This document shows positions 39,024 through 47,906 of a stretch of DNA of 64,000 bases, one piece after another. The stretch is taken from assembly GCA_963759175.1 (NCBI GenBank), contig CAVWXP010000009.1, positions 25,852-89,851 of the forward strand, read 5' to 3'. The notes under the pieces are model-generated. The model was not told the DNA's origin and did not search any database. It saw only the letters and a list, made by a program, of their open reading frames with translations. Made by a program: the position numbers and the translations under genes. This DNA is from SZUA-442 sp963759175. GTDB taxonomy: Bacteria > Actinomycetota > Acidimicrobiia > Spongiisociales > UBA5794. Position 1 is the first letter of the stretch; the number at the start of each line of letters is the position of its first letter.

Positions 39024-40353
39024 GCTTGGAGCGCGAAACCTCGTGGCGTTCGCCCTTGAGGGACTTGACCCGTAACACGCGCACCGTGAACCACCGCCAG
39101 TAACGACCCATCAGCTGCGGCGCCCCCTTCGTCGCCTTCCGCCACCACAGGCGTCGGTACTGTCGGTCGCGTTGGAGCTGCGTCTTGGCGAGGTACTCCT
39201 CGTGGAACGCATCGAGCTCCTTTGGCGATGCCCTTTTGCCCGCTGAACGGTTGGGACCATCGAGCCGCGGCGTCGGGATCGACTGTTCGGTGAGGTAGTC
39301 GGCGTAGGCGTATGCGAACTCGCCGTAGATGACGCGATCGGTCTGCGATTCGCGGATCTCCTCCCTCGTGACCTCCGTGACGACGATCGAGCCACGATCC
39401 ACGAGCGAGTCGATCTCGGCGCGCGATTCCGGGGTCCTCGCGATGATGAGCGAGATGCCGGTCTTCGTCATGAGCGTCGATGGCAGCCACGCGTCGCCGA
39501 CGACGAGATCAGCGAGGAAGTTGGAATGGTTCACGCAGATGTGGCATCGGCGTGTGTTGAAATGCCGGTCGAATGCGACCTGGTAGGAAAAGTCCACGCG
39601 ACGCGACGCCGTGCGCTCGGATCCGTCGACGAGCGAAACCCGGTACTTGCCGATCGGTCCACCGCCCCGGTAGGCGACATCGACGATGTCGGCCGGGTCG
39701 TAGTCGAGGTACTCGCCCATCGCCTCGATCGAGTGGTGCGTGTACTGCCATCCACACAGCAGTCCGATCGTCATCGCTATCCGATCGAGCAGTTCCGGTT
39801 CGAGGTGCTGGATGTACTTGAAGATCCCCTCGAGGACGCACGGGATCCCCACGAGCACCATCGGACCCTCGGCTTCTTTGAGAAGGGTCAACGCAGCACT
39901 CTGGTCGAGGTTGTGGTAGATCGACCCCGGGAGCGTGTCCACGTCTGCCGGATCGTCGATCCTGGTCGGAGCGAACTCGAGGCCCTCGACATGTGACAAG
40001 GCGATCGCACCAGCGACGTCGTCGCGCTCGAGCAGCTGCTGGAGCAACTCCTTGATCAGCCCACCACTCGACGCAGCCATGTTGCGCTCGATGTTGCGGC
40101 TCTGTGCGAGCAGCACGGAGTCGACAACGCCGAAGGCGTCCGCCTCCACGTCTCCGAAGATGAACCTCTGGAGCGAGTCGTAGTCGACCTCGATCGCCGG
40201 ACAGACGGCAACGGCTGCCTCGTTTCCGGCAGCGTTGGGGCGATACATGAGCTTGACCGGATCGAGCTCGAGGGCGAGTGTCTGATCGGCATGCACACAG
40301 GCGCCGCACCCGATGCACCAGTCGCCGGCGATGACATCATCGAGTCCGTTCAT
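39007..40353 (-). CDS. Coenzyme F420 hydrogenase/dehydrogenase beta subunit-like protein (FrhB family)
   Basis: A 448-residue protein with CIGCGACV near the N-terminus (iron-sulfur ligands, although the last cysteine of a full ferredoxin motif is not seen), SGGLIKELLQQLL, VGIPCVLEGIFKYIQ and RRCHICVNHSNFLADLVVGDAW. These fit the FrhB N and C domains, which bind flavin and an Fe-S cluster. FrhB-like proteins are common next to polysaccharide pyruvyl transferases, as here; a reductase acting on a sugar is suspected, with no firm function. Four-base overlap with the pyruvyl transferase. Confidence 0.9.
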   Translation of the reverse strand: MNGLDDVIAGDWCIGCGACVHADQTLALELDPVKLMYRPNAAGNEAAVAVCPAIEVDYDSLQRFIFGDVEADAFGVVDSVLLAQSRNIERNMAASSGGLIKELLQQLLERDDVAGAIALSHVEGLEFAPTRIDDPADVDTLPGSIYHNLDQSAALTLLKEAEGPMVLVGIPCVLEGIFKYIQHLEPELLDRIAMTIGLLCGWQYTHHSIEAMGEYLDYDPADIVDVAYRGGGPIGKYRVSLVDGSERTASRRVDFSYQVAFDRHFNTRRCHICVNHSNFLADLVVGDAWLPSTLMTKTGISLIIARTPESRAEIDSLVDRGSIVVTEVTREEIRESQTDRVIYGEFAYAYADYLTEQSIPTPRLDGPNRSAGKRASPKELDAFHEEYLAKTQLQRDRQYRRLWWRKATKGAPQLMGRYWRWFTVRVLRVKSLKGERHEVSRSKLSDFR

Positions 40354-41594
40354 CCGGACACCGCCACGGACCGGATCACGTCGATATTCACCCTCGACGA
40401 GGCGTTGACGCCGTCGAGGGCACCCGCGATGTGTCTTTCGAGTACCGCCCGATCCGCGAGGGAGTGCTCGACGAGGGTGACGAGCCGATCACTCGTCAGG
40501 TCCTCAACGGCGATGCCCTGGTCGGGAACACCGAACTGGTCGAGTACCTCGCCGTACTTGTGGCTCCATCCGATGACGACGGGAATGGTGCCGACCTCGA
40601 GCGATGACACCATGCCGTGGAACCGACCCGTGATGACGAGATCGGCACTCCCCGCAATGGCACGGAGCGAGCGTGGATCGAGGTCGAGGTTGACGAAGGA
40701 GGCGGAATCCCGCTCCACGGCCGCTTCGAGGTCTGCGACGATTGGGCCGTCGTTCATGCGCGATCGCTCTCCATTCGACCGGTACGAATGAGGCACCACG
40801 ATCACCTCGTGACCTCTTGCCGCGAGCCGTTCGATCGCCGATGCGAGCACCCCGATGTGATCGATACCGGATCGCGCTGCATAGCCGTCGACGACCGAAC
40901 TCGGCATGACGACGATCCGCACGTGCCCGTCACCGGGATGCGCAGGGAGGCCGTCGGGTACGACACCGGTCGACATCAGGAACGAGATGTCCGCCGCATC
41001 GACGACATTCGTGAGACCCATCTGGTCGAGATGCGACCTCGTCCTCGAGCCCCTGGCGCAAATCATCGCCATCCGCGGCAGGACGATGCCTGCAGCGAAT
41101 CGGGTGGCTGGCTTGCGCATGGGACCGAGGGCCTGGGAGCCCTTGACGACCCGCGCACCAGCGAGGTAGGGGAGGAGTGACATGACGGAGTTGTATCCGA
41201 GGAGCGGTACTCCCCGTCCATCGGCGAACGAGATTCCAGCCAGGTCGACGACGACGTCGGAGGAACGAACCGAGCGAACGAGCCGGTTGAATCCGAGCGG
41301 ACCGATGGGAATGCCGATCCGATCGAGGAGCCTGATGGGTAGGGCCACGATGAATGCGAGCAGGAGGCGCACGGGCGAGGCGTCACGGATCGTGACGTCG
41401 ACGCCACCGGGCAGGGATGTCGTGTCCAGCGAGGCCCGGTCGTCCGAGGGGTAGGTGGTCAGGAGTTCGATGTGGAGCGGTGCCGCCTCGGAGGCGAGGC
41501 CGTCGACGAGTCCGTAGAACATCGACGCCGCCCCTTTGTTCGCTGAGACGGCAGCGCCGATGACCCCCACGCGCAACGCGGTGCCATCACCCAT
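40350..41594 (-). CDS. Polysaccharide pyruvyl transferase family protein
   Basis: Adds a pyruvate ketal from PEP to a sugar, giving the polymer negative charge. The 414-residue protein has GAAVSANKGAASMFYGL at the N-terminus and the signature VITGRFHGMVSSLEVGTIPVVIGWSHKYGEVL near residue 330, matching the CsaB/WcaK family. It overlaps the GT2 gene upstream by 8 bases and the FrhB-like gene downstream by 4, so all are co-translated. No membrane segments beyond one weak hydrophobic patch. Confidence 0.94.
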   Translation of the reverse strand: MGDGTALRVGVIGAAVSANKGAASMFYGLVDGLASEAAPLHIELLTTYPSDDRASLDTTSLPGGVDVTIRDASPVRLLLAFIVALPIRLLDRIGIPIGPLGFNRLVRSVRSSDVVVDLAGISFADGRGVPLLGYNSVMSLLPYLAGARVVKGSQALGPMRKPATRFAAGIVLPRMAMICARGSRTRSHLDQMGLTNVVDAADISFLMSTGVVPDGLPAHPGDGHVRIVVMPSSVVDGYAARSGIDHIGVLASAIERLAARGHEVIVVPHSYRSNGERSRMNDGPIVADLEAAVERDSASFVNLDLDPRSLRAIAGSADLVITGRFHGMVSSLEVGTIPVVIGWSHKYGEVLDQFGVPDQGIAVEDLTSDRLVTLVEHSLADRAVLERHIAGALDGVNASSRVNIDVIRSVAVSG

Positions 41595-42541
41595 CGATCA
41601 CATCCCCGTGATTGATCGTCGGGTGCGACGACCACTCGCGTACGGCCGCCGGGAGGACCGAGTGCCTCGGTCTCGTGACCTGGACGACGAGGTCGGCGAG
41701 CAGTGCGAGGACGAAGACGAGGCCGGCGGCGGTGATGACGAGCAAGGTGTTCGTGCCGACGCGGAAGTTCTTGTCGAACAGGTCGAACACGACCTTGCCG
41801 AATCCGATCAGGAACAGCACGATCGCAAAGGGCATGAGGATTCGCAGCGGGTTCCACATCATGATCATGCGCGTGACCTGCTGGAGGTAGAGCCGGGTGT
41901 CTGCGACGAAACGGAACTTCGACTTCCCGGACCGCTTGGCGTAGTCGATGTCGACGTACCGCACCGAGTACCCGTTGGCGAGGAAGGCCATGGTGAGCGT
42001 CGTCACATGGGAGAACCCATCGGGCAGGAGGTGGAGGAACTGCGCAGGCCACCGATCGTCGGAACGCCCGGAATCCCGAGTTCAGATCCGGGATATCGGT
42101 CCCGGACAGGTACTCGGCGAGCTTCCTGATCGTCCACTTGGCAGGGACACGAGCGATCTTGTGTGTCCCTTCCTCGGTGGTCCGGGCACCAACGACCTGG
42201 TCGTACCCCTCGAGCGCCGCCACGAGGTCCGGCAACTCGTCGTTCGGGTACGACATGTCGACGTCCGACCACACCACTACCGCGCCACGGGCAGCTTCGG
42301 TGCCGATCTTGCGAGCCGCGCCCGGACCCCGGTTGGAGGTGAATGAGATGAGCCGCACCCACGGGATCTCCTTGAGACGTTCTGAGCTCCCGTCGGTCGA
42401 TGCGTCGTCGACCACGATGATCTCGTAGACGTAGTCCGACGCGTCGAAGGCCTCCCGGATGCGCTGGAGTTCCTCGTCGAGGTGGTCGATCTCGTTGTAT
42501 ACGGGAAGCACCACCGAGACGTCGGGGTTCACATCACTCAC
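41587..42541 (-). pseudogene. Family 2 glycosyltransferase with C-terminal TM helices, one frameshift
   Basis: A polyprenyl-phosphate glycosyltransferase-like protein of about 317 residues. N-terminal motifs VVLPVYNEIDHLDEE, VVDDASTDGS and VVVWSDVDMSYP are followed by GTDIPDLNSGFRAFRR. The frame then breaks near 42040; the other frame continues QFLHLLPDGFSHVTTLTMAF, YVDIDYAKRSGKSKF and two TM helices (ILMPFAIVLFLIGFG and LLVITAAGLVFVLALLADLVV). The span of 955 bases fits one inserted base. The raw upstream frame runs to 41459 inside the pyruvyl transferase gene and should be ignored beyond the shift. Confidence 0.9.
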
Positions 42542-42544
42542 GGA

Positions 42545-43294
42545 TCATGCCTCCTCGGCTTCGACTGACTTCTGGTATGCATCCACGACGGTGGCCGGAT
42601 CGCCCGTCATGAGTGACTTCCCGTGGTCGAGCCACATTGCGCGGTCGGCGAGGTCGAGCACGCTGCCCAGGTTGTGGGAGACGATCACGACGGAGGCTCC
42701 ACGGTCGATCAAGGTCTTCATCCGCTCGCCCGAGCGCATCTGGAACGCTGCATCGCCAACCGACAGTACCTCATCGACCACGAGTACATCGGGTTCGATG
42801 TCGGTCGCTATGGAAAAGGCAAGGCGAGCGAGCATGCCAGAGGAGTATGAGCGGAGAGGAACATCGATGTAGTCACTCAGATCGGCCCAATCCGCGATCG
42901 CTTCAGCGCGAGATCGCATGTGGTCGGGCGTGCGACCCAGGAGGGTGCCGTACATGATGATGTTCTCGAGCCCGGTCTGGTCGTTGTTGAATCCGGCGCC
43001 GAGTTCGATCATCGGAGCCACTGATCCGCGGACGAGGACACGGCCCGTGGTTGGGGGCAGCACCCGTGCCATGACCTTCATCAAGGTGGACTTGCCTGCT
43101 CCGTTGGGGCCGATGATGCCGAACACCTCGCCCTCGGCCACTTCGAACGAGACGCCGTCGAGCGCCCACAGCGACTCGTAGTTGCGCTCGCGCTTCATCA
43201 ACTGGATCGTGTACTCCTTGATGGAGCCCGTGCGCGACCGGGACAACCGGTACTCGAGGCGCACGTCCCGGACGCTGATGGCAGGATCGCTCAC
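42545..43294 (-). CDS. ABC transporter ATP-binding protein, polysaccharide export (Wzt/TagH type)
   Basis: Powers export of lipid-linked glycan through the partner permease. The 249-residue protein has Walker A GIIGPNGAGKSTLMKV, signature LRSYSSGMLARLAFSIA and Walker B DVLVVDEVLSVGD, with the aspartate-serine-glycine pattern typical of polysaccharide exporters (IELGAGFNNDQTGLENI). The C-terminal carbohydrate-binding domain of long Wzt proteins is absent. GTG 43294 overlaps the permease stop (GTGA); the longer open frame to 43471 is the permease gene in another frame. Confidence 0.96.
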   Translation of the reverse strand: MSDPAISVRDVRLEYRLSRSRTGSIKEYTIQLMKRERNYESLWALDGVSFEVAEGEVFGIIGPNGAGKSTLMKVMARVLPPTTGRVLVRGSVAPMIELGAGFNNDQTGLENIIMYGTLLGRTPDHMRSRAEAIADWADLSDYIDVPLRSYSSGMLARLAFSIATDIEPDVLVVDEVLSVGDAAFQMRSGERMKTLIDRGASVVIVSHNLGSVLDLADRAMWLDHGKSLMTGDPATVVDAYQKSVEAEEA

Positions 43295-44064
43295 AGCAAC
43301 ACCACCAACCGGCGCCAACTGCGCGAGAACGTGTACACACCGACGATGAGGACGATGATCGCCGATCCGAGCATGTACGCCCACATCCACGGTTCGGCCC
43401 CGGCATCGCCATAGACGACGTCCCGGAAGACCGTGAGGTACGAGTACAGCGGGTTGACCTTGATCATCCACTGGAACCGGTCAGGGACGATCGAAATGGG
43501 GTAGAACGTCGGCGTGAGATACCCCACGAGCTGGATCACGACGGCGGTGAGATCCAGCACATCGAAGAAGTGCACGGCGGCAGCGGCGATGAACAGACCC
43601 AATCCGGCCGTCAGCGCCAACATGGCGATCACGACGATCGGAACGAAGATCACGGTCCAGGGGATCCCCGCACCCGTCACGAGCTGGATGGCGAGCAGGA
43701 TGCCCAGACTGATCATGAAGTTGACCGCGGCGGCGATCGCCGCTGCAACCGAGAACACTTCCGGCGGGACGTACACCTTGGTCAGGATCCCTGCGCTGCC
43801 GACGATGGCAGAACCCGAAGCCATCACGGCCTGGGTGAAATACGTGATCAGCAGGATGCCGGACAGCAGGTACACGATGTACGGTGTGTCGCCGGGGATC
43901 TCGAACCGGAAGAACTGCCCGAAGACGATCCACATCACGCCGGTCGTCATCAGTGGGTTGAGCAGGGTCCACCACACGCCGAGGGTCGAACGCTTGTAGC
44001 GAACCGTCAGATCGCGCTGGACGATGAGCTTGATCAGGCCGCGGTGCGCCCACAGGTTGGTCAC
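43291..44064 (-). CDS. ABC-2 type permease, polysaccharide export (Wzm/TagG type)
   Basis: A six-helix membrane permease of at least 257 residues: LIVQRDLTVRYKRSTLGVWW at the N-terminus, then helices from TTGVMWIVFGQFF to SAIIVLIVGVYTF, with FYPISIVPDRFQWMIKVNPL between TM5 and TM6. The start is unsure: GTG 44064 is the first recognised start, but the frame continues open upstream and encodes plausible family residues (DYYDSDSARKPLASE) without an ATG or GTG, so the real start may lie near 44120 at a rare codon or behind a frameshift. Confidence 0.93.
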   Translation of the reverse strand: MTNLWAHRGLIKLIVQRDLTVRYKRSTLGVWWTLLNPLMTTGVMWIVFGQFFRFEIPGDTPYIVYLLSGILLITYFTQAVMASGSAIVGSAGILTKVYVPPEVFSVAAAIAAAVNFMISLGILLAIQLVTGAGIPWTVIFVPIVVIAMLALTAGLGLFIAAAAVHFFDVLDLTAVVIQLVGYLTPTFYPISIVPDRFQWMIKVNPLYSYLTVFRDVVYGDAGAEPWMWAYMLGSAIIVLIVGVYTFSRSWRRLVVLL

Positions 44065-44240
44065 CTCGGACGCGAGCGGCTTGCGCGCACTATCTGAGTC
44101 GTAGTAGTCGGTGGTCAGAGGGTCCCCCCGAAGGTCCTGCGAGGAAGGCTGGAGTCCGGGTGGCAGGTTACCGGCAGTGCACCCGAAGTCGGTGTCACCT
44201 GCAATCGGAAGCGATCCGCGATTCGTCGTACCATCGCAGG

Positions 44241-45749
44241 GTGACAGCGAATCCCCACGCCGATGCGCGGCGAGCGACCGCGCTCGGTGCCCTGACAGCG
44301 ATCCCCCTCCTCGTGTGGTGGGCCGGATGGGCTCCCGCGATCATGAGCAGCGATTCCATCGATCAGTGGAACCAGGCCCTGACGTTCGAGTTCGTCAATA
44401 CGCACCCCATCACCCACACCGCGTCGATGTGGCTGGTGTCCCTGCTCTGGGAGTCACCCGCGATGGTGACCCTCGTCCACGTGGCGGTGACATCGCTGCT
44501 GTTGGCCGTCGTGGCGAGGCGCCTCGTCCAGGTCGGCGTCGCGCTCCCACTCGCTGCCGGCGCGGTTTGGGTCATCGCGCTCCTGCCGATGACCGGTGCC
44601 ACCACGGTCACGATGTGGAAGGACGTCCCCTTCTCCCTCGCGATGCTGTGGGTGTTCACCGAGCTGCTCCTCATGGCGAGGGACCGCTCAACGTACTGGA
44701 TCGGATGGTGGGGCCCCGTTCGCCTGGGTATCGCCCTCGGCATGATGACGGCACTGCGCCCCAACGGCCGCCTCACCGCGTTCGCGTTCGCGATCGCCCT
44801 CACCATTGCGTTCTGGCGATCGTGGAAGGGGATCGCCACGATGCTCGCCGGCGTCATCGGGGTGGGAGTCGCTCTCCCTGCGATCCTCCTCGTGGTTCTC
44901 CCCGCGACCGATGCCCCGATCGAGCCGGCACAGGTGTTCATGCCAGACGTCGCCGCTGTCGTCGTCAACGACCTCGACGTCGTCACATCGTCGGATCTCG
45001 CCCTCGTCACCGCAGTCGCCCCACTCGCCATCTTTCGGGAGTTCTATGCCTGCGGCGACTCGACGCCGCTCCTGTTCCATCCGCGATACGACAATCAGGT
45101 CATCCGCGACAACCCCTCGGACTACCGGAGGCTCGTCGTTTCCGTGGCAACCGCCGCACCCATGACGGTCCTCGGCCACCGATGGTGCGCCGCCGAGTAC
45201 CTGTTGTCGCCGTTCAATCGGACGGACACCTTCGTCCATCGGCCCCCGTTCGACATCTGGCCGAACACCCTCGGACTCGCACGCGATCCCCTATCGGAGA
45301 GGGCGTACGATGCGACGCTCGCCGTATACAAGGCGGCGGAGCGGTCGGAGATCGAGTGGCTCACCTGGCGGCCAGCGATATGGGTGCTCGCCGGACTGGT
45401 CACCCTTGGATTCGTCGCCGCGAGGCGTGAACTCGCACCACTGCGATGGGTCGGCGTGCTCTACCTCATCCACCTGGCGAACCTGGTCCTGACGTCACCG
45501 GCCCACGAGTTCCGGTACGCCTACGGGCTCTACCTCATCGCCCTCGCATCGCTCCCCCTGTGGTATCTCGTCGCCGACCCGGGGCGTAGTCGACTCGCCT
45601 CATCCGGAGTGCGGGGTGCGGCGCCATCCCCCGATGAGTCGGCTGGCGATCCTGATCGGGATCCACAGCAAGGCGAGGATGACGACGTAGGGGTATCGGA
45701 CGAGGTAGCGGCCGGGCACGCGGTCGACGACGAGGAACACCAGCGGTAG
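44241..45749 (+). CDS. Polytopic GT-C-like membrane protein (DUF6020-like)
   Basis: About 500 residues with 9-10 TM helices. The first periplasmic loop, IMSSDSIDQWNQALTFEFVNTHPITHTASMW in two halves, has the acidic residues and HP motif seen in GT-C-like proteins of the DUF6020 group. GTG 44241 follows AGG closely and removes an unlikely N-terminal extension to 44160. The last 50 residues are hydrophilic and encoded opposite the tail of the next gene, giving a 150-base convergent overlap; a one-base shift near 45590 would end the protein at a TAG there, so the tail is suspect. Confidence 0.85.
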   Translation: MTANPHADARRATALGALTAIPLLVWWAGWAPAIMSSDSIDQWNQALTFEFVNTHPITHTASMWLVSLLWESPAMVTLVHVAVTSLLLAVVARRLVQVGVALPLAAGAVWVIALLPMTGATTVTMWKDVPFSLAMLWVFTELLLMARDRSTYWIGWWGPVRLGIALGMMTALRPNGRLTAFAFAIALTIAFWRSWKGIATMLAGVIGVGVALPAILLVVLPATDAPIEPAQVFMPDVAAVVVNDLDVVTSSDLALVTAVAPLAIFREFYACGDSTPLLFHPRYDNQVIRDNPSDYRRLVVSVATAAPMTVLGHRWCAAEYLLSPFNRTDTFVHRPPFDIWPNTLGLARDPLSERAYDATLAVYKAAERSEIEWLTWRPAIWVLAGLVTLGFVAARRELAPLRWVGVLYLIHLANLVLTSPAHEFRYAYGLYLIALASLPLWYLVADPGRSRLASSGVRGAAPSPDESAGDPDRDPQQGEDDDVGVSDEVAAGHAVDDEEHQR

Positions 45750-46757
45750 CAGGACGACGGTCGCCGCGATGGGCGCGAGGACGGCGACGGGCCAGAGGCC
45801 CGCATCGGGGAACACGGCAGCGACGATCGCGAGGAGCACGAGGGCAAGGGCCAGGAACGATCGTCCGGGGTTGAAGAGACGGAATGCGAGGTCGGCGAGC
45901 GCCATATCACGGTCGGCAACGGCACGTCGTACCACCGATCCGCCATAGGCCCTCTGGACCGAACGCTTGCCCCGTACCCACCGGGCACGCTGGACGACAC
46001 TGGCATCGGTCGACACCGGCTTCTCATCTCGAACACGTACATCGTGGAGGAAGTGCGTCCGGTATCCGGCGAGGTTGAGCCGTACGTTGAGCGCCAGATC
46101 CTCGGTGAGGTCATCGGCGACGCCTTCGACGGCTGCCAATGCCCGGCCCGACACGGCCATCCCGGTGCCACCGAGGTCACACGACCATCCGAGGTTGGAA
46201 CGTGCGAGCTGCACGGACCGGTTCGATGCCCAGTATGTGAGCGCGTTGGCGAGGGCGATGGCCGAGGCATCGGGGTTCGTCACATCGAGGTAGGCCTGGA
46301 TGACGTCGTGGCCGTCCTCGTGTGCCGCTGCGATCCGACCGATGAAATCCGGCTCGATCCGGTTGTCGGCATCGAGGACGACGAGGAGCCCCTCATCCGA
46401 GAGCGGATTCGCGTCGAGGTACCAGGAGATCGCCGCCCCCTTCCCTCCCCCACCCGATGACCTGATGGCAACGCCGACGTGATCGCTGGCACGTCGTGCG
46501 GTGTCATCGGTGCAGCGATCGGCGATCACGACCGACTCCAGGAGGTCGTCGGGGTACTCCTGGGCCGCGAGGTCCGCCGCGATCCCCTCGATCACCGCAC
46601 CCTCGTCGTGTGCGGGCACGATCGCCCGCACACGGATGCGGGGCGTGGCCGGAGTACCGATCGCCGGTGTCCGGAGGCCGAAGAGGCTGATGAGCGCCTC
46701 GTACACGCTGGGGGCAACGACGAGAAACTGCCCCAGCCAGACAAGCACTCGTAACAT
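45600..46757 (-). CDS. Membrane-anchored family 2 glycosyltransferase
   Basis: A processive-type GT2 of 385 residues: N-terminal TM (MLRVLVWLGQFLVVAPSVYE), catalytic domain with VRAIVPAHDEGAVIEGIAAD, VVLDADNRIEPDF, DLTEDLALNVRL and QRARWVRGKR (a QxxRW-like signature), and 3-4 C-terminal TM helices. This is the layout of BcsA/NodC-like and hopanoid-associated transferases. ATG 46757 is chosen because the residues before it are not hydrophobic. It is divergent from wecB with a 35-base gap. Confidence 0.91.
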   Translation of the reverse strand: MLRVLVWLGQFLVVAPSVYEALISLFGLRTPAIGTPATPRIRVRAIVPAHDEGAVIEGIAADLAAQEYPDDLLESVVIADRCTDDTARRASDHVGVAIRSSGGGGKGAAISWYLDANPLSDEGLLVVLDADNRIEPDFIGRIAAAHEDGHDVIQAYLDVTNPDASAIALANALTYWASNRSVQLARSNLGWSCDLGGTGMAVSGRALAAVEGVADDLTEDLALNVRLNLAGYRTHFLHDVRVRDEKPVSTDASVVQRARWVRGKRSVQRAYGGSVVRRAVADRDMALADLAFRLFNPGRSFLALALVLLAIVAAVFPDAGLWPVAVLAPIAATVVLLPLVFLVVDRVPGRYLVRYPYVVILALLWIPIRIASRLIGGWRRTPHSG

Positions 46758-46792
46758 GCCGCGCAGCGTAGCCAGCCGGAGCGAATCACCAC

Positions 46793-47899
46793 ATGCCATC
46801 CCGTACGTCGCAAGGACCCGTCGCGGTCGTCCTGGGAACCCGACCCGAGATCATCAAGCTCGCAAAGATCGTCGAGCTCCTCGGCGACGATGCCCATGTC
46901 ATCCACACCGGGCAGCATTTCGACGCGAACCTGTCGTCGTCGTTCTTCAGCGAGTTCTCGATGCGGGATCCGGACACGGTCATCGGTGTCGGAGGCCAGA
47001 CCAGGGGATCCCAGATCGGCATGGCCACATCACAGCTCGATGCCCTCTTCGCCGACATCGGACCGTCGGCAGTGGTGGTCCAGGGCGACACCAACGCGGT
47101 CACGGCCGGCGCGCTGGCGGCGAACGCAAACGACATCCCACTCGCCCACGTCGAGGCCGGTCTGCGATCGTTCGATCGCCGCATGCCGGAGGAACACAAC
47201 CGCGTCGTCGCCGACCACCTCTCCGACCTGTGCCTCGCCGCGACCCCGCTCAACGTCGAACACCTTCGCAACGAGGGCATCTCGGCCGATCGGATCGCCA
47301 TGACCGGCAATCCGGTCATCGAGGCGGTGGAGCGACTCCTCCCCGACCCGGCCGAACAGGATGAGATCCTCCGGGCATATGGCCTCGAGCGGAACGGGTT
47401 CGTGCTGTCGACCTTCCACCGTCCGGAGAACGTGGACGACCCGGCCACGCTCCGCTCGATCCTCGAGGCGCTGAGGGACCTCGATGCTCCGGTGCTCCTT
47501 CCGCTGCACCCGAGGACCCAGGCCCGCATTGCCGAGTACGACCTCTCCGAGTCGGTGGGAACGATCCGGATCGTCGACCCCATCGGTTACCGGGACTTCA
47601 TCGGCCTCGGGGCGTCGTCGCTGCTCATCGTGTCGGATTCCGGTGGCGTCCAGGAGGAGGTCTCGGTGCTCAAGCGACCCTCGGTCGTGGTGCGGAGGTC
47701 GACGGAACGACAGGAGGTCGAGGGTACGTTCGTGACCAGGGTCGTTCCGGGCCCCGATCTCGTCCCCACCCTCGAGCGTGCCCTCGTCACGGCTGACGAT
47801 CGCCACCGGGAGCTGATGAGCGTTCCGAGCCCTTACGGCGACTCGACGTCGCCCGACCAGATCGTGGCTGCCATCCGCTCCATGGTCGACCGGACGTGA
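46793..47899 (+). CDS. wecB: UDP-N-acetylglucosamine 2-epimerase (non-hydrolysing) family
   Basis: Interconverts UDP-GlcNAc and UDP-ManNAc, or acts on a related diacetamido-uronate. The 368-residue GT-B-like protein has VVLGTRPEIIKLAKIVELL, VVVQGDTNAVTAGALAA, VEAGLRSFDRRMPEEHNRVVAD, STFHRPENVDD and SDSGGVQEEVS, all classic. It could feed the GT26 enzyme at 10181 with ManNAc. Given the aminotransferase/oxidoreductase/acetyltransferase set at 20541-23481, the alternative is a WbpI-like epimerase for UDP-diacetamido uronic acid; sequence reading alone does not decide. Confidence 0.94.
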   Translation: MPSRTSQGPVAVVLGTRPEIIKLAKIVELLGDDAHVIHTGQHFDANLSSSFFSEFSMRDPDTVIGVGGQTRGSQIGMATSQLDALFADIGPSAVVVQGDTNAVTAGALAANANDIPLAHVEAGLRSFDRRMPEEHNRVVADHLSDLCLAATPLNVEHLRNEGISADRIAMTGNPVIEAVERLLPDPAEQDEILRAYGLERNGFVLSTFHRPENVDDPATLRSILEALRDLDAPVLLPLHPRTQARIAEYDLSESVGTIRIVDPIGYRDFIGLGASSLLIVSDSGGVQEEVSVLKRPSVVVRRSTERQEVEGTFVTRVVPGPDLVPTLERALVTADDRHRELMSVPSPYGDSTSPDQIVAAIRSMVDRT

Positions 47900-47906
47900 C
47901 CGGCCC

